Assembly (NCBI RefSeq): GCF_003697785.1
Contig: NZ_QOKZ01000002.1
Span: forward strand, 248,001-312,000
Source of the DNA: Paracoccus alkanivorans
GTDB taxonomy: Bacteria; Pseudomonadota; Alphaproteobacteria; Rhodobacterales; Rhodobacteraceae
Reading direction: 5' to 3'
Length of the DNA: 64,000 nt
Below the pieces are notes generated by a model. The model was not told where the DNA came from and did no database searches. It saw only the letters and a list, made by a program, of their open reading frames with translations. Positions 8,076 to 16,218 of the stretch are shown piece after piece. Both the position numbers and the translations under genes were made by a program. Each line of letters opens with the position of its first letter. Position 1 is the first letter of the stretch.

Positions 8076-9079
8076 TGCTCTCCCATGAAAGACAGAATGG
8101 GCTTGATGGATTTACCCTCGGCGAAAGCCGCGAACTTGCCCGGCAACTCCCCTATCGGGAACGCGTCATCGACAAGCTGCGCGTATTTCTCGCGATTGGC
8201 GCGCAGCAACTCGATATTGGCGGCGAAATCGCCCTTGGGGAAATAGAATGTCCGCAAAAGGGCGAAATCCTTGCGCCGGAACACCTTGTCCTCGGTGACG
8301 CTCCACGGCGCGGCATTCTCGCCGATCAGGACGATGACGCCCCCGGGCAGGACCAGATGGATGGCAAGGTCGCGCGCGGCATGGTTGCCGGAGCATTCGA
8401 CGATCAGGTCATAGCGCCTGTCGCGGCTGCCGACGGGCACGATATTCGCGCCGAATTGCCGGGCCATCGCTGCACGGGCCGGATTGGGCTCGGCCACGTC
8501 CGGCTGCGCATATCCCAGTGCCTGTGCGGCCAGCACCACGCCCAGACCGACCGGCCCCGCCCCCGTTACCAGGACCGAGGGCGACCGGGTGACAAGATGG
8601 CGCGCCGCCTCGCGCAAGGCATGGGCAGAGGTGCCGATCGTATCCAGCAAAAGCGGCGCAAGGGTTGCGTCGATATCGCCGGGCACGGGCAGCAGGCAGT
8701 TCTCGGGCACGGTCAGGTATTGCGCATAACCGCCATCCCGGTTCCAGCCGATCAGCGACGAGATGGTGATGCAGCTCTGCGTATCGCCCCGCAGGCAAAT
8801 TTCGCACTCACCGCAATGCAGCGGGATGTAGACGGCGCAAAGCTGCCCGTCCAGATCATGGCCCGGTTGCTGCACCCATCCCGCGATCTCGTGCCCGGCG
8901 ATATGCTGTGCACCGGCATGCCACGGCTTCAGGTCCGACCCGCACAGCGCCGTCGCGGCCACGCGCAGCAGCACCTCTCCGGCGGCGGGCTCTGGCAGCG
9001 GGCGGGAAACGATGTCGATCCGGTCTCCGCCCCGGAAATCGGCGGCCTGCATGGTTTTCTCGTTCGGTATCATGGTCAT
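8072..9079 (-). CDS. Zinc-dependent medium-chain dehydrogenase (sorbitol/threonine dehydrogenase type)
   Basis: A 335-residue NAD(P)-dependent dehydrogenase. Catalytic-zinc ligands are Cys46 (CGSDL) and the His63-Glu64 pair (GHE). Structural-zinc cysteines are Cys89, Cys92, Cys95 and Cys103. The Rossmann motif VTGAGPVGLGVVLAAQ follows near residue 170. The ATG at 9079 overlaps the upstream permease stop by 4 bases; the frame is open further upstream but only inside that permease gene. Relatives oxidise a polyol or sugar C-OH to a ketone. In this operon it could turn an imported polyol or sugar into the ketose used by the kinase, or act on another intermediate. The substrate is not determined. 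Confidence 0.9.
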   Translation of the reverse strand: MTMIPNEKTMQAADFRGGDRIDIVSRPLPEPAAGEVLLRVAATALCGSDLKPWHAGAQHIAGHEIAGWVQQPGHDLDGQLCAVYIPLHCGECEICLRGDTQSCITISSLIGWNRDGGYAQYLTVPENCLLPVPGDIDATLAPLLLDTIGTSAHALREAARHLVTRSPSVLVTGAGPVGLGVVLAAQALGYAQPDVAEPNPARAAMARQFGANIVPVGSRDRRYDLIVECSGNHAARDLAIHLVLPGGVIVLIGENAAPWSVTEDKVFRRKDFALLRTFYFPKGDFAANIELLRANREKYAQLVDDAFPIGELPGKFAAFAEGKSIKPILSFMGEQ

Positions 9080-9903
9080 CCTTTCACCGCTCCAAGGGTC
9101 AGGCCCGAAATCAGCCAGCGCTGGACAATCGCGGCGAGCAGCAGGGGCGGCAGCGCGATAATCGTCGCGGCGGCCATCAACCCGCCCCAGTTGGTCGAGC
9201 CTTCGCCGATGAAATTGAACGAGGCCGCGATCAGCGTTTTCGTCTGCGAGTTGCTGAGCACCAGCGAAAAGAGAAAGAAGTTCCACGAGAAAACAAAGGC
9301 CAGTATCGCCGATACGGCCAGCCCCGACGCCACCAGCGGCAGGGCGATCCGCCGAAAGATGCGAAAGGGCGAGCAACCATCGACCTGCGCCGCCTCGAAG
9401 ATCGAGCGCGGGATATTGTCGAAATAGGGCAACAGGACCCAGATCACGATCGGCAGGGTGATGACCGCATGGGTCAGGATCAGCGCCCAATAGCTGCCGA
9501 TCATGTCCACCTGCCGGAACATCACATACCACGGCAGCAGAAACAGCGTTCCCGGCGCCATGCGGGCCATCAGCGCGACCACGGCGGGCCACGTGATGCG
9601 GGTCCATGAGGCGACGAAGGCCGCGGGCGCGCCGAACAGAAGACCGAACAGGGTCGAGCCGACCGTGACGATCAGGGAGTTCACGGCATAGCTGAGAAAC
9701 GGCGTCTGCTCGCTCAGGGTGACATAGTTCTCGACCGTCGGGGCAAAGATCAGCGTCGGCGGATAGGCGGTCACTTCGTGAGACGGCTTGAAGGAGGACA
9801 GGACCATCCAGGCGGTCGGCGTCATCACGATCACACCGGCCAGCACCAGCAGGATCACATTGATACAGTCGAGCCAGCGGGAATCCGAGGGTTTCGTCGC
9901 CAT
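9076..9903 (-). CDS. Carbohydrate ABC transporter permease, MalG type
   Basis: A 275-residue inner-membrane permease with about six membrane segments (first about residues 13-33, LLVLAGVIVMTPTAWMVLSS). The EAA loop is near residues 160-180 (EAAQVDGCSPFRIFRRIALP). It follows its MalF-type partner by one base and overlaps the dehydrogenase gene by 4 bases, so it belongs to the LacI-controlled operon. With the partner at 9905 and the binding protein at 11596 it forms the second sugar importer in the window. Confidence 0.94.
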   Translation of the reverse strand: MATKPSDSRWLDCINVILLVLAGVIVMTPTAWMVLSSFKPSHEVTAYPPTLIFAPTVENYVTLSEQTPFLSYAVNSLIVTVGSTLFGLLFGAPAAFVASWTRITWPAVVALMARMAPGTLFLLPWYVMFRQVDMIGSYWALILTHAVITLPIVIWVLLPYFDNIPRSIFEAAQVDGCSPFRIFRRIALPLVASGLAVSAILAFVFSWNFFLFSLVLSNSQTKTLIAASFNFIGEGSTNWGGLMAAATIIALPPLLLAAIVQRWLISGLTLGAVKG

Positions 9904-9904
9904 G

Positions 9905-10774
9905 CTACCACTCCACCGCGTTGCGCAGCCGGTTGAACGCCATCACCGCGCCAAGGACGAGAACCGACAACGTGACCATCAGCGCGCCGGCATAACCCAG
10001 TTGGAAAAACTCGAAACCGGTCCGGAAACCATAGATGTTCAACGTCATCGAATGGTTCGACGGCCCGCCCTGCGTGGTGATGTAGATCAGGTCGAAAAAG
10101 CGCAGCAGATCGACCGAGCGCAGCACCATCGCCGTCACGAGGGTCGGCAACAGCAACGGCAGGGTGATCCGCCAGAACACGGCCCTGCGCGAGGCTCCGT
10201 CTATCTCGGCGGCCTCATAGACCGAGGGCGGCAGGGATTGCAGCCCGCCCAGCACGATCAGCGCGACATAGGGTGTCCATTGCCATGTATCGATCAGCGC
10301 CAGGGTCGGCACCACGAGAACAGGCGAGGCAAGCCAGGCAGATGGCGGCAGTCCCAGGGATGTCAGGATCCAGTTTGCCGCCCCAAGGGAAGGATCGAGG
10401 ATCACCAGCCACATCATCCCCGCCACCACCGGAGGCATCATGAAGGGCGAGATGAACAGCGAGCGGACGATACCGGGCAGCCGCTTGGCCCGAAACAGCA
10501 AAAGCGCCAGTGACGTGCCAAGCACAAGCTGCATGACCAGCGAAAGCACGTAAAGGTAAAAGGTAATCCAGATGCCGTTCCAGAATTCCCCGTCCGCGAC
10601 CATGCGCAGATAGTTTTCGCCTCCCCACCCCGTAACCTGTCCTGTCGAGGAATAGCTCTGGAAGCTCATCCAGATCGTGTAGAGGAACGGAAAGGCGATC
10701 ATGCCGATCGTGAAGACCAGCGCCGGCATGGACATCGCCGCCATCTGTCCGCGATGATCGTGTTCAACCTTCAT
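9905..10774 (-). CDS. Carbohydrate ABC transporter permease, MalF type
   Basis: A 289-residue inner-membrane permease with about six membrane segments, the first near residues 17-37 (ALVFTIGMIAFPFLYTIWMS). The EAA loop appears near residues 190-210 (EAAEIDGASRRAVFWRITLP). It follows the SDR gene by 12 bases and is separated from the MalG-type partner by one base. Together with the binding protein at 11596 it makes a CUT1 importer; the ligand is unknown. Confidence 0.94.
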   Translation of the reverse strand: MKVEHDHRGQMAAMSMPALVFTIGMIAFPFLYTIWMSFQSYSSTGQVTGWGGENYLRMVADGEFWNGIWITFYLYVLSLVMQLVLGTSLALLLFRAKRLPGIVRSLFISPFMMPPVVAGMMWLVILDPSLGAANWILTSLGLPPSAWLASPVLVVPTLALIDTWQWTPYVALIVLGGLQSLPPSVYEAAEIDGASRRAVFWRITLPLLLPTLVTAMVLRSVDLLRFFDLIYITTQGGPSNHSMTLNIYGFRTGFEFFQLGYAGALMVTLSVLVLGAVMAFNRLRNAVEW

Positions 10775-10786
10775 GGCATTCCCTTT

Positions 10787-11524
10787 TCAGCCCGCCAGAA
10801 AGCCGCCATCGACCGCCGCCACGCTGCCGGTCACATAGCGGGCTGCGGGCATGCACAGATAGGCGACGGTTCCGGCAACCTCTTCCGGCTGCCCCCATCG
10901 TCCGAACGCGGTTCGTCCGGCGATCCGGTCGTAATGGGCGCGATCCTTGCGGCCCTCGGCGTTCAGCGGCGTCTCGATATATCCGGGCGCCACGGCATTG
11001 ACGCGGATGCCGTCAGCGGCCCAGGCATGGGCCAGCGCACGGGTCAGCATCACCACCCCACCCTTCGAGGCGCAATAGGCCGGCAATCGCGGCAAGGCCG
11101 CGAAGGCATTCATCGAGGCGATGTTGACGATACATCCGCCCGCTGCGGCCAGCGCCTCGCGAAAGGCCGTGCAGCACCGCATCACACCCGTCAGGTTGAC
11201 GTCCAGCACCTGCTGGAAGACCTGTATGTCGAACTCGGCATCGCGCCGCAGGATGCCAGCCGCGTTGATCAGCGCATCCAGCCTGTCGAAACCCGCGGCA
11301 AAGGCCCGCACGGCGGATTCGTCCGTAACGTCCAGCGTGGCAAGCGTCAGGCGGTCGTGACCGGCCAGCGGGCATCGGGCCAGTTCGTCCCCGGTCGCGC
11401 CGGTGGCGGTGACATGCGCGCCAAGGTCGAGAAACTCCCTGACGATGGCGGCGCCGATCCCGCCGGTTCCGCCGATCACGGCGACGCGGAAACCAGACGG
11501 CAGTTGGAAAGATTCCGAGGACAC
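10787..11524 (-). CDS. Short-chain dehydrogenase/reductase (classical SDR)
   Basis: A classical SDR of about 245 residues that oxidises or reduces an alcohol/carbonyl with NAD(P)H. Seen: the cofactor loop GGTGGIG (residues 18-24), NAAG near residue 92, the catalytic Ser in NIASMNAF, YCASK (Tyr and Lys), and the PGYIETPL loop. No good ATG precedes the fold; I chose the GTG at 11524 (VSSESFQLPSG), which gives the usual SDR length. The frame is open upstream to 11785 only through the binding-protein gene. It sits between the binding protein and the permeases, separated from the former by the hairpin at 11562-11586. It and the zinc dehydrogenase give the operon two oxidoreductases; the substrate is not determined. 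Confidence 0.88.
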   Translation of the reverse strand: MSSESFQLPSGFRVAVIGGTGGIGAAIVREFLDLGAHVTATGATGDELARCPLAGHDRLTLATLDVTDESAVRAFAAGFDRLDALINAAGILRRDAEFDIQVFQQVLDVNLTGVMRCCTAFREALAAAGGCIVNIASMNAFAALPRLPAYCASKGGVVMLTRALAHAWAADGIRVNAVAPGYIETPLNAEGRKDRAHYDRIAGRTAFGRWGQPEEVAGTVAYLCMPAARYVTGSVAAVDGGFLAG

Positions 11525-11561
11525 GGAGATGATCCCTTCAATCGATAAAGGCGAGGGGAAT

Positions 11562-11586
11562 GGCCGGCGGCATCCCGCCGCCGGTC
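11562..11586 (-). terminator. Intercistronic GC-rich hairpin after binding-protein gene
   Basis: CCGGCGGC and GCCGCCGG pair perfectly around a 5-base loop, with two more pairs at the base. It lies 10 bases after the binding-protein stop codon and before the SDR start. No T-run follows, so it is more likely an mRNA-stabilising or partial-attenuation structure than a full terminator. Such hairpins commonly give more binding protein than permease. Confidence 0.55.
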
Positions 11587-11595
11587 GTGATCTGT

Positions 11596-12891
11596 CTAAT
11601 CGCGGGCGATCAGTTCGTTCAGCGCGGCATCCGCCGTGGCGCAGGCCTCGTCGACCGAGACGGTCCCGAGCAGCAGGTCTCCGATGGCCTGGCCGACATG
11701 CTGGCGCGATTCCGGATTGGCGATGATCGGATAGCCAATCTCGGATGTGCCGGTCTCTGCCAGTTCGGCTAGCGCTTCGTGCCATTGCTTGCGCACCGGG
11801 CTTTCGTCAAGCCAGGCCTTGTATTCGGCGGATTCCGCGATGGCCTCGCGCGGCGGGGCGATCCCCTCAAGCGCCAGCTTGGCCTGCATCTCGGGACTGG
11901 ATGCCCATTGCAGGAAATACCAGGCCGCGTCGGGATTTGCCGAATGAGCCGAGATCGCCAGGCCCCAACCGATCACCGTCGGATGCGAACCGCCCGGACC
12001 CTCCGGCAGCGGAACGATGGCGGTATCGTCCATGCGATCCCCGCCCTCCATGACCGCCCCGAATTCGTTCGAGGACTGGAAGGACATCGCCGAACGACCG
12101 GCGCGATATAATGCAGTCAACTGCTGGAAGCTGTAATTGACCACGCCCGGCGGCCCGTAATTCTTCAGAAGATCGGAATACAGGCTCAGCGCCTGCTTGG
12201 CCTCGCGAGAACACATCGCGGATTTTCCGTCGACCATATACTGTCCGCCCATATTATGCATGAACCCGGAGAAAGTATAAGGCGCGGCGGCGGCCAGGCC
12301 CCGGGACGCGAATGGGGTGGCATCCGTGCATTCCTTGAGCTTGGCAGCCGTGTCGGAAAGACCCTCAAGCGAGGACGGAACCTCGACCCCGCATTCCTCG
12401 AAGATGTCGGTCCTGTAGTATAGCAGCGGCCCCTCGATATTCAGCGGCACCCCGGTCAGCTTGCCGTCGAAGGTCGCGGCCTCCAGCAGGGCCTTGCCAA
12501 GGCCGTCGGCGTTGTAATCCGGTGAAACATTGTTCTGGATATAGGGCGTCAGATCCGCGTACCAGCCCGCCGCCGCGAATTGCATCCCCTCGCGTGAGGG
12601 CAGCGTCATGAAGACATCCACCTCGTCGCTGCGCGCATTCATGACGGTCATCAGGCGCTGGCGCATCTGCTGCTCCTGATAGCTGTCGATCACGAGGTTG
12701 ATCCCGGTCAGTTCCTTGAACTCGTCGGCATGGTCGATCAGCAACTGCCCCAACGGATTGCTGTTGGCCAGAAACGTGACCGTCTCGCCCGAATGCGCCT
12801 TCCAGTCGAATTCCTGCGCAGCCGCCGCCGTCGCCAGACCCGTGACCGCTGCCGCCATCAGGCAGGCGATTCCCTTGCGCGTGATATCCAT
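11596..12891 (-). CDS. Extracellular sugar-binding protein of ABC importer (family 1)
   Basis: A 431-residue periplasmic binding protein, first gene of the LacI-controlled operon. Signal peptide residues 1-25 (CLMAAAVTGLATAAAA, cleavage before QEFDW). The ATG at 12891 is chosen because a strong GGGAGGAG ribosome site precedes it; a further in-frame ATG at 12924 lies inside the operator region. The mature part begins with the family-typical ETVTFLANSNPLGQLL. A perfect LacI-type palindrome lies 32 bases upstream (12923-12938). The ligand is unknown; if the kinase prediction is right, a sulfosugar is the leading guess. Confidence 0.93.
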   Translation of the reverse strand: MDITRKGIACLMAAAVTGLATAAAAQEFDWKAHSGETVTFLANSNPLGQLLIDHADEFKELTGINLVIDSYQEQQMRQRLMTVMNARSDEVDVFMTLPSREGMQFAAAGWYADLTPYIQNNVSPDYNADGLGKALLEAATFDGKLTGVPLNIEGPLLYYRTDIFEECGVEVPSSLEGLSDTAAKLKECTDATPFASRGLAAAAPYTFSGFMHNMGGQYMVDGKSAMCSREAKQALSLYSDLLKNYGPPGVVNYSFQQLTALYRAGRSAMSFQSSNEFGAVMEGGDRMDDTAIVPLPEGPGGSHPTVIGWGLAISAHSANPDAAWYFLQWASSPEMQAKLALEGIAPPREAIAESAEYKAWLDESPVRKQWHEALAELAETGTSEIGYPIIANPESRQHVGQAIGDLLLGTVSVDEACATADAALNELIARD

Positions 12892-12922
12892 GATTCTCCT
12901 CCCTGCCCGTTTCCTCCAAGGC

Positions 12923-12938
12923 ATGTAACCGGTTACAT
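12923..12938. promoter_or_regulatory. LacI-family operator (perfect 16-bp palindrome)
   Basis: ATGTAACCGGTTACAT is a perfect 16-bp palindrome with the central CG step typical of LacI/GalR-family operators. It lies in the gap between the binding-protein gene (start 12891, minus) and the LacI-family gene (start 13042, plus). It probably controls the catabolic operon and perhaps the regulator itself. Confidence 0.82.
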
Positions 12939-13041
12939 ATCATCGACAGGACAAGGCGTCAACGATTCATGCCGGCCGGATTGCAGCAATCAGAGTTGTC
13001 TTGCCGGGGAAATGCCGAGTAGAAAGGCTAGGGAGGTATGA

Positions 13042-14091
13042 ATGAGCAGATTTAAATCGGAAAAATCGGCGTCTGGCGCACGCTCCATAGGTATTCGGGA
13101 TATCGCGCGCAGCGCCGGTGTCTCGACCGCCACGGTATCGCGTTTCCTGAACAAGCCCGAATCGGTCGGCGCGGACCTGCGCGACAAGATCAGCCGCGTC
13201 ATAGATGAAACCGGTTACATACCACATGCCTCGGCACGGGCCCTGTCCTCGCGGCGCACGCGCACGATCGGGGCCATCGTTCCGACCGTGGACAACGCCA
13301 TGTTCGCCCAGGGGCTTCAGGCGCTGCAAAGCTACCTGGCGACAAAGGATTACCTTCTGCTTCTTGCAACGAACGAATATGATATCGATGTCGAGTTGCA
13401 GCAGGCCCGGAACCTCGTGGCACGGGGAATCGATGCGCTGATACTGCGCGGCGACGAACGTCACCCGATCCTGCGGCGCCTGCTCGAAACCAACGGCATT
13501 CCATTCGTGAATGTCGGCCTCTGCGAGCCCGCCAAGCCCTATCCGTCGGTCGGCGTCGACAATTACGAGGCGGGCCGCGTGCTTGCCCGCTATATCACCG
13601 ATCTCGGGCACAGGAGGGTCGCGGTGGTGGCGGCCCATCAGCGCAACAACGACCGCGCCCAGGCCCGGCTGAGGGGAATCATCGAGGTTCTCGAACAGCA
13701 GGCATGCGCGCCAGGGCCAGGCTGGCAGTTGCAGGTCGATTACAACCTCGCCGATGCCGGAGATGCCGCCAGGATCCTGCTGCAAGGCGAATCCCGGCCA
13801 ACCGCGATCATCTGTGGCAATGACGTCATTGCCTATGGCGTCATGCTTGCCGCGATCCGGATGGGATGCGACGTGCCGCGCGATCTGTCGGTGGTTGGCT
13901 TCGACGATCTGGACTGGAGCCGCCATCTGCTGCCCAGCCTGACCACCATCCACATGCCCACGAACGAGATATGGGTGCGTGCGGGGCGATACCTGGTTGA
14001 CCTGCTGGCCGGACAGGCGCCGATCAAGCATCAGCAGGTGGATTTTTCGCTGGTCCTGCGCGAATCCACCGCCCCTCCGCCGAAAACCTGA
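13042..14091 (+). CDS. LacI-family transcriptional regulator
   Basis: A 349-residue repressor-type regulator. The N-terminal helix-turn-helix (IRDIARSAGVSTATVSRFLN, residues 17-36) and hinge helix (ETGYIPHASARALSSRRT) are followed by a periplasmic-binding-protein-like effector domain (residues 65-345), including VGVDNYEAGRVLARYI and SVVGFDDLDWS. It diverges from the operon starting at 12891 and a perfect palindromic operator lies between. The effector is probably the imported sugar or a phosphorylated intermediate. Confidence 0.95.
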   Translation: MSRFKSEKSASGARSIGIRDIARSAGVSTATVSRFLNKPESVGADLRDKISRVIDETGYIPHASARALSSRRTRTIGAIVPTVDNAMFAQGLQALQSYLATKDYLLLLATNEYDIDVELQQARNLVARGIDALILRGDERHPILRRLLETNGIPFVNVGLCEPAKPYPSVGVDNYEAGRVLARYITDLGHRRVAVVAAHQRNNDRAQARLRGIIEVLEQQACAPGPGWQLQVDYNLADAGDAARILLQGESRPTAIICGNDVIAYGVMLAAIRMGCDVPRDLSVVGFDDLDWSRHLLPSLTTIHMPTNEIWVRAGRYLVDLLAGQAPIKHQQVDFSLVLRESTAPPPKT

Positions 14092-14117
14092 ACCCGGGAA
14101 GCGCATCCCGCCCCCGG

Positions 14118-15176
14118 TCACTTGATCAGATGGACGCCGGTCAGGATGAAGGCGGCAAGGATGACCGTCTCGACCACGATCAGCGCGATGGCGGTGCCGC
14201 CGACCTCCAGCATGCGCACGAGAGAGGTCTTGATCCCGACCGCGGCGATCGCGGCCAGCAACGCCCAACGGCTGAGCGTTTCCGCGATATCCGAGACGAT
14301 AGCGGGTATCAGCCCGAAGGAATTCAGTATCGCCAGCAACAGAAACCCCAGGACGAATCCCGGCAAAAGCGGTGGGCGCTTGCCATCGGCGACCTGATCG
14401 GACAATCCGCTGGCCCTGATCGACAGCGAAAAGATCAGCACGACCGGCGCCAGCATCGACACGCGGATCAGCTTGACCAGGGTGGCGGTTTCTCCCACCT
14501 CGGGACTGACGGAAAATCCCGCTCCGACCACCTGCGCGACATCATGGATCGTGCCGCCCAGAAACACCCCGGATTCAAGCGATGAGAAGCCGAAAAACCC
14601 GGACAGGGGCGGATATGCGATCATTGCGATCGTCGAGAGAAGCGTGACCGACAAGACGGTAAAGGCAAGGTTCCGCTCGGATTTATCGGTCTTGGGCAGC
14701 ACCGCCGCAATGGCCATCGCAGCCGAAGCGCCGCAAATGGCCACGGCCCCGCCGGTCAGCAGCGCCAGCCTCCAGCCACGGCCGAAAAATCGCGCCACCA
14801 CAAGGGCGAACAGGATCGTCATTACCACTCCGGCAACGACCAGCGCGATCATCGCGGCCCCAAGTTCGGCCAGCATATCCGCGGAAATGCGCGCGCCCAG
14901 CAAGGCGACGCCAAGGCGAAGCACCGTCTTTGCGGAATATTCGACACCGGGCAGCGTGCGGGTGCCCTCTTCGGCCAGGAAGTTCAGCGCGAGGCCCAGC
15001 AGCAACGCCATCAGCATCGCCGGCGCCCCGTAATGCTCCGACAGGAACTGGGCGGTTACCGCGATCAGCACCGATACGGCCAGTCCCGGGAACAACCGCT
15101 TGAAGCAATCCGAGTCGGGCAGGCCGAAACGGGCAATCAGCCGACGTGGCGCGGCGGTCAGGTTCCGGGTATTCAT
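14118..15176 (-). CDS. YeiH-family membrane exporter, probable sulfite/sulfate exporter
   Basis: A 352-residue inner-membrane protein of the YeiH (UPF0324) family with about ten hydrophobic segments. Conserved family blocks are seen: FLAEEGTRTLPGVEYSAKTV, GGAVAICGASAAMAIAAVLP and FLGGTIHDVAQVVGAGFSVS. I chose the ATG at 15176 (MNTRNLTAAP, preceded by AGGATCG), 7 bases after the comC stop; an earlier start at 15260 lies inside comC. It is the last gene of the sulfolactate cluster, where an exporter for the sulfite released by SuyAB (or sulfate after its oxidation) is expected. Exporters of this kind in sulfonate clusters are called SuyZ or TauZ; the assignment here rests on context. Confidence 0.85.
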   Translation of the reverse strand: MNTRNLTAAPRRLIARFGLPDSDCFKRLFPGLAVSVLIAVTAQFLSEHYGAPAMLMALLLGLALNFLAEEGTRTLPGVEYSAKTVLRLGVALLGARISADMLAELGAAMIALVVAGVVMTILFALVVARFFGRGWRLALLTGGAVAICGASAAMAIAAVLPKTDKSERNLAFTVLSVTLLSTIAMIAYPPLSGFFGFSSLESGVFLGGTIHDVAQVVGAGFSVSPEVGETATLVKLIRVSMLAPVVLIFSLSIRASGLSDQVADGKRPPLLPGFVLGFLLLAILNSFGLIPAIVSDIAETLSRWALLAAIAAVGIKTSLVRMLEVGGTAIALIVVETVILAAFILTGVHLIK

Positions 15177-15183
15177 CACGATC

Positions 15184-16215
15184 CTACGCGGGTTCATTGC
15201 GCCCGAGCGCTTCGATCTCGGCCAGCAAGGCATCATCGACGGGGACACCGTCCGCAGCAACCTTCCGTTTCAACTCCGTCCGGCGGGCGCCGGGCAGCCG
15301 CGCTCCGGGCTCGGCCTCGATCGCCGCGGCCAGTTCTTCGATACGGCCAAGCGCGCCCTGCCCCCCATCCGCGCCGGCGAAGCCAAAGGCGCCCGGGTCG
15401 ATGGCAAGGATCAGTTGCCCGACTCCGGGGGCCGGTCCTTCGGCGGTAAAGAATGACGAGGCCTCGTAACCGAAATGCGCGCCGACCAGACCAGCGGACA
15501 GCAATTCGACCATCAGCGCAAGCGCCGTGCCCTTTGCGTCCCCCATCGGAACCATCGTTCCCGCCAGGGCGGCCTTGGGATCGGTGGTCGCCCGGCCTTC
15601 GGCGTCAAGCGCCCAGCCTTCGGGGATCTCTTCACCCCGCTGACCGGCCGCCATGATCTTGCCGCGCGCGACTTTCGACAGCGACACATCCACGACGATG
15701 GCGGGCCGTCCTCCGGGTCGCGGCGCGGCGAAGGCGATCGGATTGGTGCCGAATAACGGCCTGCGTCCGCCCCATGGCGCCATCGCCGCCGGGGAGTTCG
15801 CGAACATGATCGCGACAAGCCCGGCATCGGCCAGACGCTCCACCGTCACGCCGGCGACCCCGCAGTGATGCGAACGGGTAATCCCGGCCAGGGCAATGCC
15901 CTGTTTCGGGGCCGTGCCGGTCAGCCAGTCCACGGCCAGGTCGATGGCCGGATAGGCAAACCCGTTGCAGGCATCCACGGCAAGCACGCCGGGCCGTTCC
16001 TGACGGCTGGCCGGTATCGCCTGTCCGTCAACCTTGCCGCTGAGCGCCTGAGCGGCATAGGAGGGCACGCGCCGCAGCCCGTGACCGGCCTGCCCGGCCT
16101 CCTCCGCGGCGACAAGCGCGCGGGCGACGGATTCGGCATTCCCGGACGAGGTCCGGCAGCGCGTCAGGGTATCGGCGACAAGCCGATGCGTTTGCGACAA
16201 GCTGAGACGCGGCAT
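15184..16215 (-). CDS. comC: Ldh2-family oxidoreductase, probable (R)-sulfolactate dehydrogenase ComC
   Basis: A 343-residue NAD(P)-dependent enzyme of the malate/L-lactate dehydrogenase (Ldh2/MDH2) family. Visible family features are the SHHCGVAGVTVERLADAG block with the catalytic histidine, the cofactor loop PLFGTNPIAFAAPRPGG, and GDAKGTALALMVELLSAGL. In sulfolactate clusters ComC reduces 3-sulfopyruvate to (R)-sulfolactate, the isomer used by SuyAB. It lies between slcC (3-base gap) and the exporter gene (7-base gap), matching a racemising SlcC-ComC pair. Malate or ureidoglycolate dehydrogenase would be the alternatives on sequence alone; the neighbours favour ComC. Confidence 0.85.
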   Translation of the reverse strand: MPRLSLSQTHRLVADTLTRCRTSSGNAESVARALVAAEEAGQAGHGLRRVPSYAAQALSGKVDGQAIPASRQERPGVLAVDACNGFAYPAIDLAVDWLTGTAPKQGIALAGITRSHHCGVAGVTVERLADAGLVAIMFANSPAAMAPWGGRRPLFGTNPIAFAAPRPGGRPAIVVDVSLSKVARGKIMAAGQRGEEIPEGWALDAEGRATTDPKAALAGTMVPMGDAKGTALALMVELLSAGLVGAHFGYEASSFFTAEGPAPGVGQLILAIDPGAFGFAGADGGQGALGRIEELAAAIEAEPGARLPGARRTELKRKVAADGVPVDDALLAEIEALGRNEPA

Positions 16216-16218
16216 TGA

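Noticed and set aside
9080..9607. N-terminal extension of the zinc dehydrogenase frame
   Set aside because: It overlaps the MalG-type permease gene in another frame; the family fold starts just after 9079.
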